DNA from: CBDAPI01 sp965248635
Lineage (GTDB): Bacteria; Acidobacteriota; UBA6911; RPQK01; CBDAPI01
Length of the DNA: 64,000 nucleotides
NCBI GenBank assembly: GCA_965248635.1
Contig: OZ252114.1
Coordinates: 1,364,001 to 1,428,000, forward strand
Reading direction: 5' to 3'
Shown here: positions 10,294-19,367 of the stretch, in pieces
How positions within the stretch are numbered: the stretch's first letter is position 1
Layout: each line of letters opens with the position of its first letter
Translations under genes and position numbers: made by a program
Notes under the pieces: model-generated
Database searches by the model: none
What the model saw: the letters and a program-made list of their open reading frames with translations, nothing else
Told to the model about the DNA's origin: nothing

Positions 10294-10671
10294 TCATCGA
10301 ACGACTCTCTCGGGCAGGATGTAATGGGTTAACTCGAAATCTTTGCGGTTGGCCGTTTCGATGGCGATCAGGTCGAGCCGAAACGGGACATCCATCAGGG
10401 AATGTCGGCGACAGAAGGAAAGCGCCAGGTATTCCATCTTCCTCCCTTTTCTGGAGCTGAAGTTGTGCTGGGCGGACCGGTCCCCTGCGGGCTTCAGCCG
10501 TCTGGTCTTGACCTCCGCGAACACGAGATAGGGGCCATCGTAAGCAATCAGGTCAACCTCCCCCTGCCGGCTCCGCCAGTTGCGGGCCACGATGTCCCAG
10601 CCGAGGCGTCGCAAGTGAACCAGGGCCAGCCACTCACCCCATCTTCCCAGGGAGAGATCTGGGCTCTTCAT
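10294..10671 (-). CDS. YraN/UPF0102 endonuclease-like protein
   Basis: A protein of the UPF0102 family with the restriction-endonuclease-like fold. The core is GRWGEWLALVHLRRLGWDIVARNWRSRQGEVDLIAYDGPYLVFAEVKTR, containing the E-x(n)-GEVDLI and EVK residues expected of the PD-(D/E)xK site. The ATG at 10671 gives 125 residues, the usual family length; upstream in-frame starts at 10743 and 10773 (TTG) would add 24-34 residues without family similarity. Function in cells is poorly defined (YraN proteins are linked to DNA recombination and repair). It is convergent with the lysine transaminase gene and divergent from the cytochrome c gene. Confidence 0.85.
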   Translation of the reverse strand: MKSPDLSLGRWGEWLALVHLRRLGWDIVARNWRSRQGEVDLIAYDGPYLVFAEVKTRRLKPAGDRSAQHNFSSRKGRKMEYLALSFCRRHSLMDVPFRLDLIAIETANRKDFELTHYILPERVVR

Positions 10672-10841
10672 TCGAAGTCGGCGGTAGCCGGGCAAAGAAC
10701 CTGTCCACCTCCAGCCCCCGGGTGTCTCTTCGGCGTCGTTCATCCACCGGTCATAAACGCCACAGCCGGACAAAAGTGCGAAGTGCTCGGTTCCTTACCG
10801 CTTGTGGGCGGGTCCTGAAGGTGGGCTGCTAGGATAGGCAG

Positions 10842-11294
10842 GTGACCCGGAAAGCATTCCTCCCAAGGGCCGGCCTCATCCTCGGGCTCACTGCCGGCTG
10901 CGGGCCCGCGGCGGACCTGGAGTCGCAGGGGGACATCGCATTTCAGAACCACTGCGCCCCCTGTCACCTGGCCGACGGGCACGGCGTCGAAGGCGGCGGC
11001 CCTCCCCTGGCAGACTCCTCCTGGGTCCAAGGCCCCGAGTCGCGGCTGATCCGGATCGTCCTTCACGGCCTGCGCGGCCCCATCGGCGTGGGCGAAAAGA
11101 CCTACGACCGCGAAATGCTGGCCTTCGGGCCGATCCTGTCGGACCACGAGATCGCGGAGGTTCTCACTTTTGCTCGACGGAGGTTCGGAGCAGGAGCCGC
11201 TTCCATCACACCGGCAGCGGTGAGGCGGGTGCGGAGGGAGAGTGGAGACCGGTCGGACTACTGGAACGTCGAAGAACTGCTGCGCTTCCCCTGA
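10842..11294 (+). CDS. Monohaem c-type cytochrome lipoprotein
   Basis: A 150-residue exported cytochrome c. A short signal ends in the lipobox LTAGC (Cys20), suggesting anchoring to a membrane by lipid. The haem motif CAPCH is at residues 38-42, followed by GHGVEGGGPPLADSSWV and a Met in REMLAFGPILSDHEIAEVLTF that would be the distal haem ligand. This is the small cytochrome pattern found with PQQ- or sugar-oxidising dehydrogenases in DUF1080-rich organisms. It starts at GTG 10842. Its 3' end overlaps the convergent beta-propeller gene by 37 bases. Confidence 0.85.
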   Translation: MTRKAFLPRAGLILGLTAGCGPAADLESQGDIAFQNHCAPCHLADGHGVEGGGPPLADSSWVQGPESRLIRIVLHGLRGPIGVGEKTYDREMLAFGPILSDHEIAEVLTFARRRFGAGAASITPAAVRRVRRESGDRSDYWNVEELLRFP

Positions 11295-12394
11295 CCGGCT
11301 AAACCGCTACCGCGGCCCAGGCCGAACTCGTTGCCCATGTTCACGACCTTTCCGTCACGGAAGTGGACTTCGATGAACTTCGAGCTGCTCACGGGATTCC
11401 CGTTTTCGTCTTTTAGCGTGGCGATCTTCTTCTTGGTCTTCACATCGAAGACGTCGGGCGTATGACACCACGCGATCTTCCCGTCCAGACTGAAGTTGAC
11501 CCATCCGTGCCCGCCCAGCGACAGCTCGACGTGGCCCTTCGGAGTCGGCGGCATCCTGGTGGCGTCAAAGATGAAGAGCTTCTGGCCGATCTGATCGCTG
11601 ATCCAGAGCTCCGCTTCGTCCGGCGTCAGTCCGGCCCCGTGCGTGCGGTTGGGGATCGGCTCTTCGCCGGCCAGGACCCGGTGCAGCCGCTTCCCTTCCT
11701 TCAGATCCACGACTTCGAACCCGATGTGGCTCCCCAGGCAGACGAAGGCGATATCATTCTTGCTCTTTACGGTATAGGGGAACACGCCCTTCTCGCCGAT
11801 GTCCTTGATCTGGCTGACCACCGACTCGTCTTTGGTGTCGAACATGGTCAGCATGGTTCGGGTGCCCAGGAAGACGTACCGCCCGTCCAGACTCACGATG
11901 CTGTTGTGGGCCTGGGGACCCACCTGAAGGCGCTTGATGAGTTCGCCGGTTTCCCCGTCGACGAGGAGAAGCCCGCTGTCCTGGGCTGCGTACCACCACC
12001 CCGTCGGCACGTAGATTTTCTTCCCATCCGGAGTGATCGCGGAGCGGTCGCAGCCGGCTTCGTAGGTCTTTTCCCAGACGGTGGTCTCCGTTTCGAGATC
12101 AAACCGGCCCAGTCTCCGGTTGGTCGTCGAGTAGAAGACCGAGTGGGCGCTTAAAGTTCCCGTGAACCCGCGAATGCCTTCCTTGAAAATGGGAATGTCG
12201 ATCCGCCGCACGAACTTGTGGTCGTCGTCGATGTCGAAGATCAGGATCCCGGTTGTTCCGGACCGGCCCTCTGTCTGAGCGCCGTCCGGATTGCTCAGGT
12301 AAAGGTATCGCAGGGTTTCCGATTGCGCGACGGCGGCCGAGGCGAGCACCAGGAATACGGCGGCGAACGAAAGGAGTGCCTTCATGATTCCCAT
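11258..12394 (-). CDS. Secreted YVTN-type beta-propeller protein
   Basis: A 378-residue protein with an N-terminal signal peptide (hydrophobic residues 5-22, cleavage after AVAQ). The rest consists of repeated blades, each with a D-G-K or D-G-R turn and YVP or VFLG strands (SAITPDGKKIYVPTGW, SIVSLDGRYVFLGT, AGLTPDEAELWISDQ), as in YVTN/NHL-type seven-bladed propellers. No catalytic residues are recognisable. The neighbouring cytochrome c, transcribed towards it, hints at a periplasmic redox or binding role. The alternative start at 12385 (third Met) would remove three residues only. Confidence 0.75.
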   Translation of the reverse strand: MGIMKALLSFAAVFLVLASAAVAQSETLRYLYLSNPDGAQTEGRSGTTGILIFDIDDDHKFVRRIDIPIFKEGIRGFTGTLSAHSVFYSTTNRRLGRFDLETETTVWEKTYEAGCDRSAITPDGKKIYVPTGWWYAAQDSGLLLVDGETGELIKRLQVGPQAHNSIVSLDGRYVFLGTRTMLTMFDTKDESVVSQIKDIGEKGVFPYTVKSKNDIAFVCLGSHIGFEVVDLKEGKRLHRVLAGEEPIPNRTHGAGLTPDEAELWISDQIGQKLFIFDATRMPPTPKGHVELSLGGHGWVNFSLDGKIAWCHTPDVFDVKTKKKIATLKDENGNPVSSSKFIEVHFRDGKVVNMGNEFGLGRGSGLAGQGKRSSSSTFQ

Positions 12395-12422
12395 CCGATG
12401 CCTGTCCTAAGAGTGCAAGAAG

Positions 12423-12497
<75 letters not shown>

Positions 12498-12601
12498 TCT
12501 TGCAAGAGGTCAATGTTAGAATCGCCCCTTGAATGGTGTCAAGCTCCCGCCGGGGCTCATCCTGACTGCAAAACGGGGGCAACCGGAGTAAGGTAAGTGA
12601 T

Positions 12602-13567
12602 ATGCGAGTTGGAGTCATTGGTCTGCTGCTGCTGGTTTTCTCGGCCTGCGGAGGAACCGGGTCTTCGCCGGACGGGGGGACGCGTTTCTTGAGCATTGGA
12701 ACGGCTCCGCCTGGAGGGGCCTTCTTTGTTGTGGGTGGGGCTCTGGCCGAGGTCCTGAGCCAGGAGGATTCGGCTGGATGGCAGGTCAGTGCCGAGTCGA
12801 CCAAGGGGACCCAGGAGAACATCCGGCGGCTGGCCAGCAAAGAGCTCGATCTGGCCCTGGCCAATGCCTCCATCTCCTATTTCGCGGCCCGGGGTGAGGG
12901 GACCTGGAAACAAGCCTATCCTGTCCGGACCGTCATGACTCTGGCCCCCAACGTGGCGCTTTTCATCGCGCCCGCTTCAGCCGGGTTCAAAAGCGTCGGT
13001 GATCTGCGGGGCCGGCGTGTGGTGCTGGGGCCGGCGGGAGCCGGATTTGAGTTTTTTGTGGCCCTGATTCTAGAGGCGCACGGCCTGGGGTATGACGATC
13101 TGACCGTGCTGAACGCAACCCAGACCGGTGCTGTGGATCTGCTCTCGGACGGCGCCGCGGCAGCCGCCTTTCTGGGAGGCGCGGTCCCAACCGCCTCCAT
13201 CACCCAGGCCTCCACGTCGCAGGACATCCAATTCGTACCTTTTGATCCTGCCGCCCGGGAAAAGCTGATTGCGGAGTATCCGTTCTTTGAAGCGGCCACG
13301 ATTCCCGCCGGAACCTACCGAAATCAGAGTGAGGACTTTGAAGGCTTGAATGTTGGTTCCATGCACCTGATTACGAATGCCGAGACGGATCCGGATCTGA
13401 TCTATCAGATCACCCGAACCCTGTATGAGAACCGCCATCAAATCGCAGCCAGACATCCCGCCGGTCGGGCTATCAACGAGTCCAATGTAACTCGTGACAC
13501 CGGAACCCAGTTTCATCCCGGAGCCATTCGTTACTACAGGGAGATCGGTATTTGGCCGGAGAGCTAG
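12602..13567 (+). CDS. TAXI family TRAP transporter solute-binding lipoprotein
   Basis: A 321-residue extracytoplasmic receptor. The signal peptide ends in a lipobox FSAC (Cys16). The mature part shows the TAXI pattern: FLSIGTAPPGGAFFVVGGALAEVL, then an ESTKGTQENIRRLASKELDLALAN segment and the hinge GDLRGRRVVLGPAGAGFE. TAXI receptors deliver organic acids or amino acids such as glutamate to a fused TRAP permease. The permease gene starts 16 bases before the stop, so the pair is translationally coupled. The ligand cannot be predicted from sequence alone. Confidence 0.92.
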   Translation: MRVGVIGLLLLVFSACGGTGSSPDGGTRFLSIGTAPPGGAFFVVGGALAEVLSQEDSAGWQVSAESTKGTQENIRRLASKELDLALANASISYFAARGEGTWKQAYPVRTVMTLAPNVALFIAPASAGFKSVGDLRGRRVVLGPAGAGFEFFVALILEAHGLGYDDLTVLNATQTGAVDLLSDGAAAAAFLGGAVPTASITQASTSQDIQFVPFDPAAREKLIAEYPFFEAATIPAGTYRNQSEDFEGLNVGSMHLITNAETDPDLIYQITRTLYENRHQIAARHPAGRAINESNVTRDTGTQFHPGAIRYYREIGIWPES

Positions 13568-15528
13568 ATTCTCGACCCGCCCGGGAGTCGGCGACCGCGC
13601 GCTCCGTTGCAGTGAGGTCCGTTCTTCCCGCCCTGCTCTGTAGTTTCGTCCTAGTCGAAGTCAACTACCCGACCTTTTCTCCTCAGTCCCAGCTGGCCAT
13701 TTTCGGGTCGGCGGGGCTCGTCTACTGTTTCATGACGAGCCGGTCCGCCTTTTTGCGACCCTGGCTGGATCGGTTGTGCATCCTCCTCTCAGCATTGTGC
13801 GGAGGATACATCGTGGTGCAGACCGAGGGCTGGTTCTCGCCGTTGTGGTTGCAGGGGACTTCGCTGGGAAACCGGGCTGGACAGGAACCAGGTCTGGACC
13901 TTTTCATCGGCCTGGTGGGGTTGTTACTGGTTCTCGAGGCGGCCCGTCGCAGCCTGGGTTGGGCGCTGCCGGCTCTCTCCTCCGTTTTCCTTGCCTATTG
14001 CTTTGTGGGGCCGCATCTACCGGGCTGGCTGCTGCCGCATCGAGGCTACAGCCTGGATCGTGTGGTTTCGCACGTCTTCCTGCAGAGTCAGGGTGTCTTT
14101 GGAATCGCGCTCCGGGTGATGTTCACCTATGTCTTTCTTTTTGTTGTCTTTGGAGTGCTTCTGGAACTGACAGGCGTCACCGCCTTCATTCTGGATCTGG
14201 CCGGGCGGGTTTTCTCTCGCAGTAGCGGTGCACCGGGCAAGATAGCCGTCGTTGCCAGCGGTCTGATGGGCTCGCTTTCCGGCAGTGCCGTGGCCAACAC
14301 GGCGACTACCGGCACCTTTACGATTCCTCTCATGAAGAACTCGGGGTTCAAGCCGTCCATGGCTGGAGGCGTAGTGGCGGCCGCCAGCTCCGGAGGCGCA
14401 CTCATGCCTCCCGTGATGGGTGCGGCGGCCTACATGATGCTGGAGATGGTCACGCCTCCCGTTACCTATCTGCACATCATTCGCAGTGCTCTGCTGCCGG
14501 CTCTCCTCTACTACTTCTCTCTGCTGCTGCTGGTTCACCTGTATTCCAGGCGCTACCAGCTGGCAGAGCAGACACTGCAGCCCGACTCGGTTCGCCCGGC
14601 TCCCTGGGCCGGCGTCATCTTCTCGACCTCTCTGGGATTGCTCCTGGTCTTTCTGTTTGTGGGATACACGCCATTTCGGGCGGTTACGGCGGCCATCCTG
14701 GGCGCCGGGATCCTGAGCCTCTTCTCCCGGAGGACTCGACTCACGCCCCCCAAACTGATGGAGGTTTCTCGACAGGCTGCCCGCGGAGGAGTGCCGCTCA
14801 TCTGCGCAGCCGCCTGTGTGGGGATCATTATCGGAGTGGTCACTTTGACGGGACTGGGAACCAGACTCCCTTCCCTGATCCTGCCCCTGGCCCAGCAGAA
14901 TCTCTTTGCCGCCCTCTTCCTGATCATGATTTGCTCACTGATCCTGGGGATGGGGCTCCCTTCCGCTGTCTGCTATCTGCTCCTGGCTACCTTCATCGGA
15001 TCGGTCCTGGGAGAGCTGGGAATCGTTCCTCTGGCCGGTCACTTCTTTATCTTCTACTTTGGAATGATGTCGATGGTGACTCCACCGGTGGCCCTGGCGG
15101 CCTATGCGGCAGCCACGATTGCGGGTTCCGGGATCATGGTGACGGCCTGGAGAGCGTTTTCATTTGCACTGGTCGGATTCACGCTGCCCTATATGTTCGT
15201 CTTGCAGCCCGAGTTGCTGTTGCTGGACTCCAATGGAGATCAAGTTTCACTGCTGCTGGCCCTCCCGGCGCTGAGCACGGCGATTCTGGGTATTACGGCT
15301 CTGGCGGGCAGCCTGTCCGGGTTTTGCTTCTCCCCCTTGAGTTCCTTGGTACGAGGGATACTGTTTTTGGGTGCCGCGCTGCTGCTCTACCCGGCTGATT
15401 TCCTGGGGTCCTTCGCGGGCCTGCTGCCGACTCTGGCGGGGCTGGTGATTCTGGTGGTTTGCGTTGTCTGGAGCTGGTACCAGCGCGGGAACCCGACCGC
15501 CGGGATTGAAACGGAGCCCCGACCGTGA
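13552..15528 (+). CDS. TRAP transporter permease, fused 4TM/12TM
   Basis: A 658-residue integral membrane protein containing both the small (DctQ-like, four helices, about residues 15-150) and large (DctM-like, about 150-610) TRAP permease domains, as in TAXI systems. The DctM core is clear: VVASGLMGSLSGSAVANTATTGTFTIPLMKNSGF (about residues 230-265) and IMICSLILGMGLPSAVCYLLLATF. Uptake is driven by a sodium or proton gradient. The TTG start at 13552 overlaps the receptor gene; later starts such as GTG 13612 would remove part of the weakly conserved N-terminus. Confidence 0.93.
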   Translation: MAGELDSRPARESATARSVAVRSVLPALLCSFVLVEVNYPTFSPQSQLAIFGSAGLVYCFMTSRSAFLRPWLDRLCILLSALCGGYIVVQTEGWFSPLWLQGTSLGNRAGQEPGLDLFIGLVGLLLVLEAARRSLGWALPALSSVFLAYCFVGPHLPGWLLPHRGYSLDRVVSHVFLQSQGVFGIALRVMFTYVFLFVVFGVLLELTGVTAFILDLAGRVFSRSSGAPGKIAVVASGLMGSLSGSAVANTATTGTFTIPLMKNSGFKPSMAGGVVAAASSGGALMPPVMGAAAYMMLEMVTPPVTYLHIIRSALLPALLYYFSLLLLVHLYSRRYQLAEQTLQPDSVRPAPWAGVIFSTSLGLLLVFLFVGYTPFRAVTAAILGAGILSLFSRRTRLTPPKLMEVSRQAARGGVPLICAAACVGIIIGVVTLTGLGTRLPSLILPLAQQNLFAALFLIMICSLILGMGLPSAVCYLLLATFIGSVLGELGIVPLAGHFFIFYFGMMSMVTPPVALAAYAAATIAGSGIMVTAWRAFSFALVGFTLPYMFVLQPELLLLDSNGDQVSLLLALPALSTAILGITALAGSLSGFCFSPLSSLVRGILFLGAALLLYPADFLGSFAGLLPTLAGLVILVVCVVWSWYQRGNPTAGIETEPRP

Positions 15529-15742
15529 GAGAGGGGAGATCCGGGCTCTCTCCGGTCGCTTACGCTCTACCCTCCAACTCAGCCCTCGCTGACGCTCGGG
15601 TTCTGATGACTTCTCGGCGAACAGCCCGGAAACCGACAGAATTTGCGCGACCGCGTGGCAGGGCAAGAGAATAGACTCTGGGGGTGCGGCGTAGTAGAGA
15701 CAGGTTGAGAGAAATTGCCACACCATCCAGAGAGGAGAAGAG

Positions 15743-17218
15743 ATGTCGACGCTGATAGGCAATTTGGGAGTCTGGCTGGTCGCTCTAGGGGCAGCTTTAG
15801 TCATTTATGTACTGGTGCGCAACCGCTGGAAGAAGTCCGGGCCCGACGAAGCCCTGATTGTCTACGGTAAGCGAAAGCTGCTGGGCAGGAAGGTCAGAGG
15901 GGACGAAGGGCAGATCGAAGGATTCCGCATCGTACGCGGCGGCGGTACTTTTGTCTGGCCCGCCTGGGAACAGTACGAGTACCTGTCTCTGAAGATGATG
16001 ACCCTGGACATCGACCTCCACCACGTCTACACCGTGCAGGGGATCCCGATCAACGTCAAGGCGGTGGCCCAGGTAAAGGTCAAGGGAGACGTTGACCACA
16101 TCCGTAAGGCCGCGGAGGGTTTTCTGGGCCTCCCGTCCGAGCAGATCCAGTCCACCATCAAAGAGACGGTGGCCGGTCATTTGAGAGGAATCATCGGCAC
16201 CTTGACCATCGAAGAACTGTATCGGGACCAGAAGCGCTTTCAGGACAGCGTGAGAGAGGAGGGGCTGCAAGATCTTCGCGAAATGGGTTTCGAGTTCAAA
16301 TCCTTTGTATTCCAGGAGATTCAGGATGACGAAGGTTACTTGAACGCTCTGGGACAACCCAAGATTCAGCAAGCCCTCAAGAATGCACGGATCGCCACGG
16401 CGCAGGCTGATCGTGATGCCAAGATTGAAGAGGAGATGGCTCGTCAGAACAAGGAACAGAAGCGCCTGGGAGTCGACACGGAGATCGCCGAAGCCGGCAA
16501 AGAGCTGGATCTGAAGAAGGCCTCCATCCGCAAGGAAGTCGATGTGGCCGACGCGCTCGCCATCAAGGCAGGCGAGATGGAGTTGAAGGTTCAGAACATC
16601 GCGATTGCCGACCAGGAGGTGGAACGCCAGAGGCTGGAGTTCACGGCCACCATTCGCGAGAAAGCCGACGCCGAGAAGTACGAAGTTGAACGCCAGTCCG
16701 ACGCCAACCAGTATCGAATCGAGCGTCAGGCGGCAGCAGACAGGAATCGACGCGAAGAGGCTGCCCAGGCCCTCAAGGCCGAGGGCCTGGCCAAAGCGGC
16801 AGCCGAGTCGGCGATGCGCAGAGACATCGGGCTGGCGGAAGCGGAAGCCATCCAGGCCAAGGGAGAGGCCGAGGCCAAAGCCCGTCATCTGCTGGCCGAA
16901 GCCTTGAAGCTCTACAACGAAGCCGGACTCTCCATCGAGGCCCTGAAAGTGCTTCCCGAGATTGCGGCTGCGGTGTCCGAACCGCTTTCGCGCGCCGGCA
17001 CGACCACCATCATCAGCCAGGGGGGGAAGAATGGTGGTGGAACCGGTGCTTCCAAGCTGACCGAAGATGTGGTGGAGGTGCTCAGCCAGTTGAGTCCCAT
17101 CATGGAGCAGCTGGCGGGAGTCGATCTCCAGAACTTTCTCAAGGACATCTCCAAGTTGCCCGGTGCTGTGGGCAAGGGTCTGACCAGGGGCGCAGCCCGC
17201 GAAGACTCTGAGAGCTAG
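15743..17218 (+). CDS. Flotillin-like SPFH-domain membrane protein
   Basis: A 491-residue protein with an N-terminal membrane segment (about residues 7-25), an SPFH/band 7 domain (about 35-210) and a long charged coiled coil from about 215 to 385, rich in Glu-Ala-Lys repeats such as AEAEAIQAKGEAEAKARHL. This is the layout of bacterial flotillins (FloT/YuaG), which scaffold membrane microdomains and regulate membrane protein assembly. A good GAGAGGAGA ribosome site precedes the ATG. It is first in a likely four-gene run with an uncharacterised partner, DUF2203 and a lipoprotein. Confidence 0.88.
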   Translation: MSTLIGNLGVWLVALGAALVIYVLVRNRWKKSGPDEALIVYGKRKLLGRKVRGDEGQIEGFRIVRGGGTFVWPAWEQYEYLSLKMMTLDIDLHHVYTVQGIPINVKAVAQVKVKGDVDHIRKAAEGFLGLPSEQIQSTIKETVAGHLRGIIGTLTIEELYRDQKRFQDSVREEGLQDLREMGFEFKSFVFQEIQDDEGYLNALGQPKIQQALKNARIATAQADRDAKIEEEMARQNKEQKRLGVDTEIAEAGKELDLKKASIRKEVDVADALAIKAGEMELKVQNIAIADQEVERQRLEFTATIREKADAEKYEVERQSDANQYRIERQAAADRNRREEAAQALKAEGLAKAAAESAMRRDIGLAEAEAIQAKGEAEAKARHLLAEALKLYNEAGLSIEALKVLPEIAAAVSEPLSRAGTTTIISQGGKNGGGTGASKLTEDVVEVLSQLSPIMEQLAGVDLQNFLKDISKLPGAVGKGLTRGAAREDSES

Positions 17219-17229
17219 GAGGGGGAGCT

Positions 17230-18192
17230 TTGCCAGAATCCAGAGACCTGCTGAGCCTGCTCGAAACGCTGGGGAAAACCCACAGCCCTTCCTCGAAGCT
17301 CCGCCTGCTGGGGAGCTCGTGGAAACTGCTTCGGGATCTGACCCCGAAACAGCGGCAGAGGCTGTTTGCTGCTCAGGGTCTCAAGCAGGCCGGCGATCTG
17401 CTGAGGAGGCTCGGTGGCAGGGAAGAGAGGTCGCGCGATCTCCTTCTGGCCCTGGCAGACCAGGTCGAAAAAGGCGATGTCGACAAGCTGGGGACGATCT
17501 TCAACCGCGTCCGAAGTGGTGGATTATCCGAGGTCATCGAGGAGGGCCTGAGCCACCTCGAAGAACAGATTCTGGGATCGAAAGAGAAACACGAACCACC
17601 GCCTCTCAATCTGGATCCTCTGTCTCTCGATCTGGAGCCTCCAGCCAAAGTCGAACCTGCCCCGCCGCCTCCCGAGGTGCCCGCCGACCTGCCGGAGCCG
17701 GAAGCGGAGGAGACAGTTGCCGCTGTGCCCGAAGCACCGAACCCTCGCCATGAGCCTCTACCGGAGCCCCCGGCTCACAGAGTCGTGGCAGAGGTCGCTC
17801 CGGCCCCCGATGAATCACCGGAAGCTGAAACCGGTGGGCGAGAAGCTTCCCTCCTGGAAGAACTCTCGTCCGGGGCAAGTCTGCTCGACCGCTTCCGGCT
17901 GGTTCGAAACCGCCTGGCTGAACTCTCCGAGCCGGGAAAAGTCGCACAAGCAGTGGAAGCGTTTCCGGAGGGCTGGGCGCGTCGACGCTTTGTCACCCGG
18001 TTGATCCGCGAAGGGAAGGTAGGTTTTGAAGAGGCCTGTCAGCTCCTGCGACAACTGCCTGCCAGCGGAGAACACTGGGGCGTCTCGGCCATTCTGGAGC
18101 GCTATCCCCTCAACCCTGAACGGTTGAGTCTGCTGCAGGAAGTTCTGCGCACCCCGCTCTCAAAACGACGGGTCCAGGGGCACCGGGTGTAG
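17230..18192 (+). CDS. Hypothetical protein with Pro/Glu-rich linker, next to flotillin
   Basis: A 320-residue protein starting at TTG 17230, 11 bases after the flotillin gene. No known domain was recognised. Residues 1-115 are helical and charged (RLFAAQGLKQAGDLLRRLGGREERSRDLLLALADQ). Residues 120-205 form a Pro/Glu/Ala-rich, probably disordered linker. Residues 210-320 are again helical (LLEELSSGASLLDRFRLVRNRLAEL; LLRQLPASGEHWGVSAILERY). No signal peptide or membrane segment is seen, so it should be cytoplasmic, perhaps a partner of the flotillin scaffold. Confidence 0.7.
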   Translation: MPESRDLLSLLETLGKTHSPSSKLRLLGSSWKLLRDLTPKQRQRLFAAQGLKQAGDLLRRLGGREERSRDLLLALADQVEKGDVDKLGTIFNRVRSGGLSEVIEEGLSHLEEQILGSKEKHEPPPLNLDPLSLDLEPPAKVEPAPPPPEVPADLPEPEAEETVAAVPEAPNPRHEPLPEPPAHRVVAEVAPAPDESPEAETGGREASLLEELSSGASLLDRFRLVRNRLAELSEPGKVAQAVEAFPEGWARRRFVTRLIREGKVGFEEACQLLRQLPASGEHWGVSAILERYPLNPERLSLLQEVLRTPLSKRRVQGHRV

Positions 18193-18199
18193 CCCAACT

Positions 18200-18227
18200 T
18201 TCAACCTTCAACCTTCAACCTTCAACT
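18200..18227. repeat. Four TTCAACC heptamers
   Basis: Three exact TTCAACC units and one TTCAACT lie in tandem between the flotillin-partner gene and the DUF2203 gene, inside what otherwise looks like an operon. Confidence 0.85.
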
Positions 18228-18252
18228 CTTGGATGAGATATACTTGGCCCGC

Positions 18253-18639
18253 ATGGAGGATCATTACTTCACCATCTCCGAAGCTCGGTCCCTCTTGCCC
18301 AAAGTGCGAGGTCTCACCGAGGAGATGGTCCTTCTGGCGCGCCAGTTACACGCCTTTCATCCCCAGATTCGAGGGCTGGCTGAACGGGGAGGGGAGAACA
18401 CGGGGAGTCCCGAGGGGACTCGCTATCTGACCTATCTGCTTCGAATGCAGGGCTGCGTCAGCCGGATTCAACGCCTCGGATGCGTAGTGAAAGGGGTGGA
18501 GGACGGTCTGGTGGATTTCCCCCACTTGAAAGATGGTCGGGAAGTGTATCTGTGCTGGAAACTGGGAGAAGATGACATTCACTTCTGGCACGAGACGGAT
18601 GCCGGATTTGCGGGCCGTGTGCCCCTAAAGGAGAAGTAA
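18253..18639 (+). CDS. DUF2203 family protein
   Basis: A 128-residue protein of the DUF2203 family, recognised from YFTISEARSLLPKVRGLTEEM at the start, a central GVEDGLVDFPHLKDGREVYLCWKLGE block and the end DDIHFWHETDAGFAGRVPL. The ATG at 18253 fits the family start; a TTG at 18229 would add eight unrelated residues. No enzyme activity is known. The conserved Asp, Glu, His and Trp near the C-terminus could form a binding site. It shares the operon with the flotillin gene and is followed, one base after its stop, by a lipoprotein gene. Confidence 0.85.
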   Translation: MEDHYFTISEARSLLPKVRGLTEEMVLLARQLHAFHPQIRGLAERGGENTGSPEGTRYLTYLLRMQGCVSRIQRLGCVVKGVEDGLVDFPHLKDGREVYLCWKLGEDDIHFWHETDAGFAGRVPLKEK

Positions 18640-18640
18640 G

Positions 18641-19282
18641 ATGCTGGTTCGTCTTCGATGCAGGGTTCCCCTGGCAGGTCGGGCATTGCTAACCCTGGCA
18701 GTCGCAGCCGGAGGAGCAGCTTGCTCCAAGAACTTTGTCGAACCCGACTCATCGGAAGAAGTCCCCCCGTCCCAAGCGAGGGCGGTGAGTCAGCGCCAGC
18801 CCGAAGGTGGGGCGGTGAGAGTCGAGCACCAGGCCCCCACAGGGTGGATCGAAGAGACTCCATCCAGCCGGATGAGACAGGCCCAGTATCTTCTGCCCCG
18901 GGCCGGAGCGGATCGAGAAGATGCGGAGTTGGTGGTCTTTCACTTTCCTGGCCAGGGGGGATCGATCGAGGCCAACATTGCCCGCTGGATCGGCCAGATG
19001 TCCCGTCCGGACGGGAGTCCGGCAACAGCCGATGCTGAGATCTCGGAAAAAACGGTGAGAGGTAAGAAGGTAACTCTGCTGGAAGTCAGCGGAACCTACC
19101 AGTCAGGGGGCATGGGCCCGAGGGGCCAGGGAGCCAGCAAGCCGGGTTACCGCATGCGCGGTGCCATCATCGATACGAGCCAGGGACCCTGGTTTTTCAA
19201 ATTGACCGGCCCGGTCGGAACCGTGGAGAAATGGTCCGACTCCTGGACAGAGCTCGTGGACAGCCTGCAGATCACGGGATAG
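18641..19282 (+). CDS. Conserved hypothetical lipoprotein
   Basis: A 213-residue protein with a signal peptide and a lipobox-like end, GGAAC (Cys28). The mature domain (about residues 60-213) begins with the pattern APTGWIEETPSSRMRQAQYLLP and continues with AELVVFHFPGQGGSIEANIARWIGQM and a final GPWFFKLTGPVGTVEKW. Proteins of this pattern occur in planctomycetes and acidobacteria with no assigned role; the fold may resemble PsbP-like or SCP2-like beta sandwiches, but that is a guess. It is the last gene of the flotillin-containing run. Confidence 0.7.
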   Translation: MLVRLRCRVPLAGRALLTLAVAAGGAACSKNFVEPDSSEEVPPSQARAVSQRQPEGGAVRVEHQAPTGWIEETPSSRMRQAQYLLPRAGADREDAELVVFHFPGQGGSIEANIARWIGQMSRPDGSPATADAEISEKTVRGKKVTLLEVSGTYQSGGMGPRGQGASKPGYRMRGAIIDTSQGPWFFKLTGPVGTVEKWSDSWTELVDSLQITG

Positions 19283-19366
19283 GTTCCACGTTTCACGTCC
19301 CGGAGATGATCAGTCCAGGCGCCGAGCAGGCAGAGAGAGCGCAACGTGGAACGTGAAACGTGGAAC
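19283..19366. repeat. Inverted pair of heptamer arrays
   Basis: GTTCCACGTTTCACGT (19283-19298) and its exact reverse complement ACGTGAAACGTGGAAC (19351-19366) flank 52 bases, and the second arm is extended by AACGTGG on its left. The 16-bp arms could form a long hairpin between the convergent lipoprotein and SirB1 genes. Confidence 0.85.
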
Positions 19367-19367
19367 T

